NCBI RefSeq assembly: GCF_019430945.1
Contig: NZ_JAHYCB010000007.1
Coordinates: 391,143 to 455,142, forward strand
From: Neorhizobium populisoli
GTDB lineage: Bacteria > Pseudomonadota > Alphaproteobacteria > Rhizobiales > Rhizobiaceae
Reading direction: 5' to 3'
Length of the DNA stretch: 64,000 nucleotides
Below are positions 17,161-24,011 of the stretch, in pieces (within the stretch, counting starts at the first letter, position 1; each line of letters starts with the position of its first letter). The notes under the pieces are model-generated. The model was not told the origin of the DNA, searched no databases, and saw nothing but the letters and a program-made list of their open reading frames with translations. The translations under genes were made by a program, and so were the position numbers.

Positions 17161-17472
17161 GACCGTTCCCCTTTGCCTTGGCGGCTTGTCGTCATAAACA
17201 TTTGCAAAAGCATATTTTCGCCGTCATGCCTTTGTCAATTCACAAATGAAGTTGAAGGCTACCGCGCGAATTCTGATCGGCCACACAGAAAAATATATGC
17301 ATCAGCATATTAGCGGACGCTAGCTCGATAGATTTCGAACGCAGGATCGAGCGAACACGCACAACTTTGCGTCGGTAAAATAAATGACCGAAAATCCGCT
17401 TGACGCTTTGATCGAACGCCATATAGTTTAAACTTAAAATAACGAAGAACGGAACGCTTGGAGGAATTGGAT
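17161..17472. promoter_or_regulatory. Divergent promoter region between iorA and the aminobenzoyl-CoA operon
   Basis: This 312-bp spacer is AT-rich and contains no credible gene. It holds the perfect palindrome AGTTTAAACT (17425-17434) within the 14-mer AGTTTAAACTTAAA (17425-17438), which lies about 35 bp before the monooxygenase start, where a repressor would block transcription. Other dyads near 17285-17310 (GCATATTAGC-like) are weaker. Both catabolic operons are likely controlled here. Confidence 0.5.
17425..17438 (+). promoter_or_regulatory. Candidate operator AGTTTAAACTTAAA
   Basis: The site contains the perfect palindrome AGTTTAAACT and matches 13 of 14 bases of 5651-5664. Its position, 35-48 bp before the ATG of the dearomatising monooxygenase, fits an operator that overlaps the promoter or transcription start. 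Confidence 0.5.
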
Positions 17473-19815
17473 ATGCGCATCGTCTGTATCGGTGGTGGTC
17501 CCGCAGGTCTCTATTTCGCGCTTCTGATGAAGAAGTTTCATCCCGAGCATTCGATCTCGGTGGTCGAGCGCAACAAGCCATACGACACGTTCGGCTGGGG
17601 CGTCGTGTTCTCCGATGCGACCATGGTCTCCATGCGCGCTTGGGATCCGGACAGCGCCGCCGAAATCGAAGACGCCTTCAATCACTGGGACGATATCGAA
17701 CTGCTTTTCAAGGGCACGCGCCAGCGCACCTCCGGCCACGGCTTCGTCGGCATCGGCCGCAAGAAACTCTTGAACATCCTGCAGCGCCGTTGCGAAGCGC
17801 TCGGCGTCGAACTGGTCTTCGAAACCGATTCCGCCGGCGATACCGATTATCCCGATGCCGACCTGATCATCGCCTCCGACGGCTTCAACTCGAAGATCCG
17901 CAATCGTTATCCGGACGTTTTTCAGCCGGATCTCGTGGTTCGCCCGAACCGTTATATCTGGCTCGGCACCCACAAGCTGTTCGACGCCTTCACCTTTGAT
18001 TTCCGCAAGACGGACCACGGCTGGTTCCAGGCGCACATCTACAAGTTCGACGAAAACACCTCGACCTTCATCGTCGAGACCACCGAAGAAGCCTACGAAA
18101 AGCACGGCCTCGGCCAGATGGACCAGCAGGGCTCTATCGATTTCTGCCAGGAGCTGTTCTCGGAAGTGCTGGAAGGCTCCGAGCTGATGACCAATGCGCG
18201 GCACCTGCGTGGCAGCGCTTGGCTGAACTTCAACCGCCTGATCTGCGGCAAGTGGAGCCATTTCAACGGCAATTCGCATGTCGTGCTGATGGGCGACGCC
18301 GCCCATACCGCCCATTTCGCCATCGGCTCCGGCACCAAGCTCGCGATCGATGACGCGATTGAACTGTGCAATCAGTTCAACAAGCTCGGCCATACCAGGG
18401 AAAACATCCCGGCCGTCCTCGAAACCTATGAGGAAATCCGCCGCGTCGATGTCGCCCGCATTCAGAATGCGGCCCGAAACGCCATGGAGTGGTTCGAAGT
18501 CGTCGGCCAGCGTTATGCCGATACCCTGCCGCCCGAGCAGTTCATGTATTCGATGCTGACCCGCTCGCAGCGCATCAGCCACGAGAACCTGCGTTTACGC
18601 GATCCCAAATGGCTGGAAGGTTACGAGCGCTGGTTCGCCAAGGAAAACGGCATCGAGGTCACCGGCAACGGCCGCACCCTACCGCCGATGTTCACGCCCT
18701 ATTCGCTGCGCGAAACCCACCTGCCGAACCGCATCGTCATGTCGCCCATGGCCATGTATTCCGCCAAGGACGGGTTGATGGACGATTTCCATCTCGTCCA
18801 TCTCGGCTCCCGCGCACTTGGCGGCGCCGGCCTGGTTTTTGCGGAAATGACCTGCGTCTCGCCGGATGCCCGCATCACCCCCGGCTGCCTCGGCCTGTGG
18901 AACGACGAGCAGGCGGCGCAGTGGAAGCGCTTCGTCAATTTCGTGCATGAGAACTCAGCTGCCAAGGCCGGCATCCAGATCGGCCATGCCGGCCGCAAGG
19001 GTTCCACCAAGGTTGCCTGGGAAGGCATCGACCAGCCGGTCGAAGAAGGCGGCTGGGACCTGATCTCGGCGTCCGCCCTGCCCTATCTCAAGCACAGCCA
19101 AGTGCCGAAGGCGATGGATCGCGCCGACATGGACCGGGTCAAGGCCGATCACGTCCGCGCCGCGAAATATGCCGCCGAAGCCGGGGCCGACTGGCTGGAA
19201 CTGCACTGCGCCCACGGTTATCTGCTCTCGAGCTTCCTGTCGCCGCTGACGAACATCCGCACGGATGAATACGGCGGCAGCCACGAGAACATGGCCCGTT
19301 ACCCGCTGGAGATCTTCAAGGCCGTTCGCGAAGTCTGGCCGGCAGACAAGCCGATCTCCGTGCGTCTCTCCTGCCATGACTGGTTCGAAGGCGGCAACAC
19401 GCCGGAGGATGCGGCAATCTACGCCCGCATGTTCAAGGATGCCGGTGCCGACCTGATCGACTGCTCGTCCGGCCAGGTCTGGAAGGAAGAAAAGCCGGTC
19501 TATGGCCGCCTGTTTCAGACACCGTTCTCCGACAAGATCCGCAACGAGATCGGCATTCCGACGATTGCTGTCGGCGCCATTGCCGAGGCTGATCAGGCGA
19601 ATTCCATCATCGCCGCCGGCCGCGCCGATCTCTGCGCCGTCGCCCGCCCGCATCTGGCCGATCCCGCCTGGGTTCTGCATGAAGCGGCAAAGATCGGTCT
19701 GACGAACATTCCCTGGCCGAAGCAGTACTATTCCGGCAAGTCGCAATACGAAACCGGCCTTGCCCGCGCCGCTGCAGCCCCGCCGGCCGTCGGCCCGACG
19801 GTGGCGGCGAAATAA
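17473..19815 (+). CDS. abmG: 2-aminobenzoyl-CoA monooxygenase/reductase (salicylyl-CoA 5-hydroxylase family)
   Basis: A 780-residue fusion of two flavoproteins. The N-terminal half (about 1-395) is a PHBH-fold FAD monooxygenase: CIGGGPAGLYFALLMKK at residues 5-21 binds FAD, and GDAAHTAHFAIGSGTKLAIDDA near 276 is the second FAD motif. The C-terminal half (about 410-760) is an Old Yellow Enzyme-type FMN domain: FTPYSLRETHLPNRIVMSPMAMY, then GGAGLVFAEMTCVSP, QIGHAGRKG and the catalytic-region LHCAHGYLLSSFLSPLTN. This arrangement is the known anthraniloyl-CoA-dearomatising enzyme of Azoarcus evansii, which monooxygenates and reduces the ring; the family also includes salicylyl-CoA 5-hydroxylase. 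ATG 17473 has GGAGGA seven bases upstream. It heads an eight-gene operon. Confidence 0.9.
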   Translation: MRIVCIGGGPAGLYFALLMKKFHPEHSISVVERNKPYDTFGWGVVFSDATMVSMRAWDPDSAAEIEDAFNHWDDIELLFKGTRQRTSGHGFVGIGRKKLLNILQRRCEALGVELVFETDSAGDTDYPDADLIIASDGFNSKIRNRYPDVFQPDLVVRPNRYIWLGTHKLFDAFTFDFRKTDHGWFQAHIYKFDENTSTFIVETTEEAYEKHGLGQMDQQGSIDFCQELFSEVLEGSELMTNARHLRGSAWLNFNRLICGKWSHFNGNSHVVLMGDAAHTAHFAIGSGTKLAIDDAIELCNQFNKLGHTRENIPAVLETYEEIRRVDVARIQNAARNAMEWFEVVGQRYADTLPPEQFMYSMLTRSQRISHENLRLRDPKWLEGYERWFAKENGIEVTGNGRTLPPMFTPYSLRETHLPNRIVMSPMAMYSAKDGLMDDFHLVHLGSRALGGAGLVFAEMTCVSPDARITPGCLGLWNDEQAAQWKRFVNFVHENSAAKAGIQIGHAGRKGSTKVAWEGIDQPVEEGGWDLISASALPYLKHSQVPKAMDRADMDRVKADHVRAAKYAAEAGADWLELHCAHGYLLSSFLSPLTNIRTDEYGGSHENMARYPLEIFKAVREVWPADKPISVRLSCHDWFEGGNTPEDAAIYARMFKDAGADLIDCSSGQVWKEEKPVYGRLFQTPFSDKIRNEIGIPTIAVGAIAEADQANSIIAAGRADLCAVARPHLADPAWVLHEAAKIGLTNIPWPKQYYSGKSQYETGLARAAAAPPAVGPTVAAK

Positions 19816-19825
19816 GGATCGCGAC

Positions 19826-20620
19826 ATGGACACGGCTTCCGGCAAACTGGCAAACCGCCATGCCCTCGTCACCGGCGCGGGCTCTGGCATCGGCGCGGCG
19901 ATCGCAACCGCTTTGGTGGAAGCAGGCGCGCGCGTAACGCTGGCCGGCCGGCGAGCCGAACCGCTGGAAGCGCTGGCTGAAAAACTCGGCAGAGATAATG
20001 TCTGCGTTGCGGACGGTTTCGACGTGACCGACGAAATCGCCATCGATAACGGTTTGAAAATGGCGCGCGCCTGCTTCGGCCCGGTCGATATCCTCGTCAA
20101 CAATGCCGGTGAAGGGCCGAGCGCGCCGTTCGAGAAAACATCGCTGGAGATGTGGAACAAGGTAATGGCTGTGGACCTGACCGGCGTCTTTCTGATGACT
20201 CAAGCCGTGCTTCCCGACCTCAAGGCCTTTGGCGCCGGCGCCCGCATCATCAATATCGCCTCGACGGCGGGCCTGACGGGTTATGCCTATGTCTCGGCCT
20301 ATGTTGCCGCCAAGCACGGCGTCATTGGCCTCACCCGTTCGCTGGCGCTGGAATTGGCCAAGACCGGCATCACCGTCAACGCCGTCTGCCCCGGCTTTAC
20401 CGATACGCCGCTGATCGCCCGCTCGATCGAAACGATCGTCGCAAAAACTGGCCGCACGGAAGAGCAGGCGCTCAAGGAATTCACCAAGAGTAATCCGCAG
20501 GGACGGCTGGTGAAGCCGGAGGAAGTCGCGGACACCGTTCTGTGGCTGGCATCGCCCGGTGCTGCATCGATCAATGGACAGGCAATCGCAGTTGCCGGTG
20601 GGGAGGTCCTGGCGGGCTGA
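19826..20620 (+). CDS. SDR-family NAD(P)-dependent oxidoreductase
   Basis: A 264-residue classical short-chain dehydrogenase/reductase. The cofactor motif TGAGSGIG lies at residues 15-22, NNAGEG near 93, the active-site serine in NIASTAGLTG near 143 and the catalytic YVAAK near 158; the tail GQAIAVAGGE is typical of 3-hydroxyacyl dehydrogenases and ketoreductases. ATG 19826 follows AAGGA, which overlaps the stop of the monooxygenase gene, so translation is probably coupled. In this operon it could oxidise or reduce a ring hydroxyl or keto group after dearomatisation; the exact intermediate cannot be read from sequence. Confidence 0.9.
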   Translation: MDTASGKLANRHALVTGAGSGIGAAIATALVEAGARVTLAGRRAEPLEALAEKLGRDNVCVADGFDVTDEIAIDNGLKMARACFGPVDILVNNAGEGPSAPFEKTSLEMWNKVMAVDLTGVFLMTQAVLPDLKAFGAGARIINIASTAGLTGYAYVSAYVAAKHGVIGLTRSLALELAKTGITVNAVCPGFTDTPLIARSIETIVAKTGRTEEQALKEFTKSNPQGRLVKPEEVADTVLWLASPGAASINGQAIAVAGGEVLAG

Positions 20621-20661
20621 TTGCCTGCCAAGGAAGAAGAAACGAGAGCTGGGAGATCGAC

Positions 20662-21108
20662 ATGGAACTGGAAAAGGGCATTACCGAGAACGGCAGCGGC
20701 TACAAAGGCACGACCTGGAACATCCTGGGTCAGGTCTATTTTCCAAAGGCCGTCTGCGACGACACCTTTGCCTTCGAGACCAACAGCCTGCCGGGACAGT
20801 TCGTGCCGGTGCACATCCACCCGACCCAGGACGAATACATCCTGGTCCAGGAAGGCGAACTCGATCTGAAGCTCGACGGCCAATGGGTCAAGGCGAAAGC
20901 CGGAGACCTGGTCCGCATGCCGCGCGGCATCCCGCACGGCTATTTCAATAAATCCGACAAACCGTGCCGGGCGCTCTTCTGGGTCTCGCCCGCCCGCAAG
21001 CTGCAGGCGCTTTTCGAAGAACTGCACGAAATGACCGACGTGGAGGAAATCGTAAAAGTTTCCGCCGCGCATGAGGTGGATTTCCTACCGCCCTCCGCCA
21101 ACGACTGA
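20662..21108 (+). CDS. Cupin-domain protein
   Basis: A 148-residue single-domain cupin. The two cupin motifs are visible: PVHIHPTQDEYILVQEGEL (about residues 49-67) and the later GDLVRMPRGIPHGYFNKSDKP (about 81-101), with histidines and a glutamate placed to bind a metal ion. ATG 20662 follows GGGAG, and the gap from the SDR gene is 41 bases. Small cupins of this kind accompany aromatic degradation operons, possibly as isomerase, dioxygenase or metal-dependent hydrolase. No specific reaction can be assigned. Confidence 0.85.
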   Translation: MELEKGITENGSGYKGTTWNILGQVYFPKAVCDDTFAFETNSLPGQFVPVHIHPTQDEYILVQEGELDLKLDGQWVKAKAGDLVRMPRGIPHGYFNKSDKPCRALFWVSPARKLQALFEELHEMTDVEEIVKVSAAHEVDFLPPSAND

Positions 21109-21168
21109 CATAGGGATAATCCTGCCGCCGAAAAGGCGACCGGTCGACGAAAGAGAGAGGAGACGAGC

Positions 21169-22011
21169 ATGAGCGACGTCATGAAAGAGATGAAGCGGAA
21201 CTTTCGCGATTACCAGCCGAAGCATTTCCTCTGGGAAGTGAGCGAAAACGGCCGTGTCGCGACGATCCGCCTCAACCGGGCGGAGCGCAAGAACCCGCTG
21301 ACCTTCGAAAGCTATGCGGAACTGCGCGACCTCTTTCGCGATCTCGCCTATGCCTCCGACATCCGCTCGATCGTGCTGACCGGCGCCGGCGGCAACTTCT
21401 CCTCCGGCGGCGATGTGTTCGAAATCATCGAGCCGCTGACCCATATGGCGATGCCGGAGCTTCTGGCCTTCACTCGCATGACCGGCGATCTCGTCAAGGC
21501 GATGAAGAAATGCCCGCAGCCGATCGTCGCCGCCGTCGACGGCATCTGCGTCGGCGCCGGCGCCATCCTTGCCATGGCCTCCGATATCCGTCTCGCGACG
21601 CCGGAAGCCAAGACTGCGTTCCTTTTCACCCGCGTCGGCCTTGCCGGTGCGGACATGGGTGCCTGCGGTATTCTCCCGCGCATCATCGGCCAGGGTCGCG
21701 CTGCCGAACTTCTGTTCACCGGCCGCACCATGAACGCCCGCGAGGGTGAGGCCTGGGGGTTCTTCAACACCATCCACCCCGGCGATGTCCTGGAAGCGGA
21801 AGCCGTAAAGCTCGCCCACTCGCTGGCCGATGGCCCCTGGTTCGCCCACACGATGACCAAGACCATGCTGAACCAGGAATGGGCCATGGGCATCGAGGAA
21901 ATGATCGAGTCCGAGGCACAGGCCCAGGCGATCTGCATGGCCACCCAGGACTTCCGCCGCGCCTTCGAAGCCTTCGCCGAAAAGCGCAAACCGGCCTTCG
22001 AGGGTAACTGA
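21169..22011 (+). CDS. Enoyl-CoA hydratase/isomerase family protein
   Basis: A 280-residue crotonase-fold protein. The oxyanion-hole loop LTGAGGNFSSGGDVFEI lies at about residues 67-83, and VDGICVGAGAILAMASDIRLAT at about 123-144 forms the second CoA-binding loop. Where ordinary hydratases read PEVxLG before a GGTQRLPR-like segment, this one reads FTRVGLAGADMGACGILPR, so the usual glutamate is missing from that position; it may act as an isomerase, ring hydrolase or lyase rather than a simple hydratase. Its TGA overlaps the ATG of the acyl-CoA dehydrogenase by one base. The place in the operon suggests a step on the cyclohexene-carboxyl-CoA products. Confidence 0.88.
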   Translation: MSDVMKEMKRNFRDYQPKHFLWEVSENGRVATIRLNRAERKNPLTFESYAELRDLFRDLAYASDIRSIVLTGAGGNFSSGGDVFEIIEPLTHMAMPELLAFTRMTGDLVKAMKKCPQPIVAAVDGICVGAGAILAMASDIRLATPEAKTAFLFTRVGLAGADMGACGILPRIIGQGRAAELLFTGRTMNAREGEAWGFFNTIHPGDVLEAEAVKLAHSLADGPWFAHTMTKTMLNQEWAMGIEEMIESEAQAQAICMATQDFRRAFEAFAEKRKPAFEGN

Positions 22012-23186
22012 TGGCCGCCCCGACGAACCTCAAGGGGCCGGCGCGAGATTTTCTCGATTGGCCGTTTTTCGACGAAAGCCACAAAGCCCTCGCCGAAAAA
22101 TTAGATGCGTTTGCCGCCTCCGGCGCGCTCGCCCATATCGACCATTCCGACACGGACAACGCCTGCCGCGCCATCGTCAGATCACTCGGCGATGCCGGCC
22201 TGCTGGATGCCGCGACCGGTGCTGGCGGAAGCCAGCCGATCGACAGCCGCGCCGCCTGCCTGACCCGCGAGACACTTGCCTGGCATGATGGCCTCGCAGA
22301 TTTCGCTTTCGCGATGCAGGGCCTCGGCACCGGCGCGATCGGCTTGTCCGGTTCGGAAGAGCTTCGTCGTATCGTGCTGCCGAAAGCCCAATCCGGCGAA
22401 TGGATTTCCGCTTTCGCGCTCTCCGAAAAGGAAGCGGGATCGGATGTTGCCGCCATGGCCTGCGCCGCCCGCAAGGATGGCGACCACTATATCCTCGACG
22501 GCGAAAAGACCTGGATTTCCAACGGCGGCATTGCCGATGTCTATACGGTCTTCGTCCGCACCGGCGAAGCGCCCGGCACGCGCGGCATTTCCGCCTTCGT
22601 CGTCTTTGCCGATGATCCGGGCTTCTCGATCGCCGAGCGTATCGACGTTATTGCCCCGCATCCGCTGGCGACGATCCGGTTCGAAAACTGCCGCATTCCG
22701 GCCTCGCGTTTGCTCGGCACGCCCGGCGAGGGTTTCAAGATCGCCATGCGGACGCTGGATATTTTCCGCGCGTCCGTCGCAGCAGCGGCCCTCGGTTTCG
22801 CCAAGCGCGCGCTGGACGAAGCGGTGGCCTATGCCAAGGCGCGGCCGATGTTCGGCAACCACCTTTCCGACTTGCAGCTTACCCAGGCCGCTTTCGGCGA
22901 CATGGCAGCACAGATCGATTCCGGCGCGTTGTTGACTTACCGCGCCGCCTGGCGTCGCGACGTTCAAGGCCTGCCGACCACCAAGGAAGCGGCGATGGCA
23001 AAGATGGTCGCGACGGAAAACGCGCAGCAGGTCATCGACCGCGCCGTGCAGATTTTTGGCGGCCGCGGCGTCAAAAGCGGTGAGATCACCGAAAGTCTCT
23101 ATCGCGAAATCCGCGCGCTGCGCATCTATGAAGGCGCGACGGAAGTCCAGAAGCTGATCATCGCCCGCGAACTGTTGAAAGCGTGA
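22011..23186 (+). CDS. Acyl-CoA dehydrogenase
   Basis: A 391-residue FAD acyl-CoA dehydrogenase. Family signatures are FALSEKEAGSDVAAM (about residues 131-145), DGEKTWISNGGIADVYTVFVRTG (about 162-184) and the C-terminal QIFGGRGVKSGEITESLYREIRALRIYEGATEVQKLIIARELL. The typical catalytic region (YEGATEVQ) is present. It lies in the operon between the crotonase and the thioesterase, with a one-base overlap at each side or nearly so, and would dehydrogenate a saturated cyclic or open-chain CoA ester. An electron-transfer flavoprotein is presumably supplied from elsewhere. Confidence 0.92.
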   Translation: MAAPTNLKGPARDFLDWPFFDESHKALAEKLDAFAASGALAHIDHSDTDNACRAIVRSLGDAGLLDAATGAGGSQPIDSRAACLTRETLAWHDGLADFAFAMQGLGTGAIGLSGSEELRRIVLPKAQSGEWISAFALSEKEAGSDVAAMACAARKDGDHYILDGEKTWISNGGIADVYTVFVRTGEAPGTRGISAFVVFADDPGFSIAERIDVIAPHPLATIRFENCRIPASRLLGTPGEGFKIAMRTLDIFRASVAAAALGFAKRALDEAVAYAKARPMFGNHLSDLQLTQAAFGDMAAQIDSGALLTYRAAWRRDVQGLPTTKEAAMAKMVATENAQQVIDRAVQIFGGRGVKSGEITESLYREIRALRIYEGATEVQKLIIARELLKA

Positions 23187-23188
23187 CG

Positions 23189-23620
23189 ATGGCTTACACG
23201 ACCTCCCGCCGGCTGAATTTTGGAGATTGCGATCCTTCCGGCATCGCCTATTTCCCGTCCTACCTGCACATCCTGGTCGGCGTGTACGAGGAATTTTTCG
23301 AAAAGCTCGGCTTTCCCTGGCCTGAAATGATCAACGATCGAAAGATCGGACTGCCGACGGTGACGCTGGATCTCATCTTCAAGAACCCCGGTTTCCACGG
23401 CGACCAAATGGATTTCACGGTCAAGGTTATGCGGGTCGGCAACAGCTCGGTCGATCTCGAGCATGAAATAAGCGCCGGCGAACGGCTGCTCTGGGTGGCG
23501 AAGCAAAGGCTCGTCGTCACCTCACACGAAACCCACAAGGCCCTTCCTTGGCCGGACGATATGCGCGCAGCGCTTACACAGCATTTGGAGAAACAAGATG
23601 CACACGATTCTGCAGCCTGA
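23189..23620 (+). CDS. 4-hydroxybenzoyl-CoA-type hotdog thioesterase
   Basis: A 143-residue hotdog-fold acyl-CoA thioesterase. RLNFGDCDPSGIAYFPSYLH at about residues 8-27 carries the aspartate characteristic of 4-hydroxybenzoyl-CoA thioesterases. Start choice is uncertain: the ATG at 23189 is canonical, while a GTG at 23183 would overlap the acyl-CoA dehydrogenase stop as GTGA. The 3' end overlaps the start of the Rid gene by 23 bases, so the three are tightly packed. It may release CoA from dead-end aromatic thioesters or end the pathway. Confidence 0.87.
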   Translation: MAYTTSRRLNFGDCDPSGIAYFPSYLHILVGVYEEFFEKLGFPWPEMINDRKIGLPTVTLDLIFKNPGFHGDQMDFTVKVMRVGNSSVDLEHEISAGERLLWVAKQRLVVTSHETHKALPWPDDMRAALTQHLEKQDAHDSAA

Positions 23621-23993
23621 AGGCTGGGCAAAACCGATCGGTTACGCCAACGGCGTCGCCGCCACCGGCCGCCAGATTTTCGTGGGCGGACAAATCGGCT
23701 GGAACGGCCAGTGCCAGTTCGAAACCGATGATTTCGTCGGCCAGGTGAAGCAGACGCTTCAGAACGTCGTGGCCGTTCTGGCGGAAGCAGGCGCCAAGCC
23801 CGAACACATCACCACCATGACCTGGTATTTCACTGACAAGGCGGAATATCTCGGCAACCTGAAGGGTTTGGGACAGGCTTATCGCGAAGTGATCGGCAAG
23901 CATTTCCCGGCCATGGCCGCCATGCAGGTCGTGGCTTTGGTGGAAGACCGCGCCAAGATCGAGATCCAGGCCACCGCCGTCATTCCCGAATAA
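23598..23993 (+). CDS. RidA-family protein lacking the canonical arginine
   Basis: A 131-residue Rid (YjgF/YER057c) trimer-fold protein. GRQIFVGGQIGWNG at 24-37, the central QNVVAVLAEAGAKPEHIT and the C-terminal FPAMAAMQVVALVEDRAKIEIQATA match the family. In E. coli RidA the last block holds an arginine that grips the substrate carboxylate (VARLPKD); here an alignment by eye puts Leu 114 there, so this belongs to one of the Rid subgroups without that arginine. RidA enzymes hydrolyse enamines and imines to ketones and ammonia, a reaction needed after dearomatising 2-aminobenzoyl-CoA, but the missing arginine means this should be tested. It starts inside the thioesterase gene. Confidence 0.88.
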   Translation: MHTILQPEGWAKPIGYANGVAATGRQIFVGGQIGWNGQCQFETDDFVGQVKQTLQNVVAVLAEAGAKPEHITTMTWYFTDKAEYLGNLKGLGQAYREVIGKHFPAMAAMQVVALVEDRAKIEIQATAVIPE

Positions 23994-24011
23994 GCCGACC
24001 GGAAGATTACC

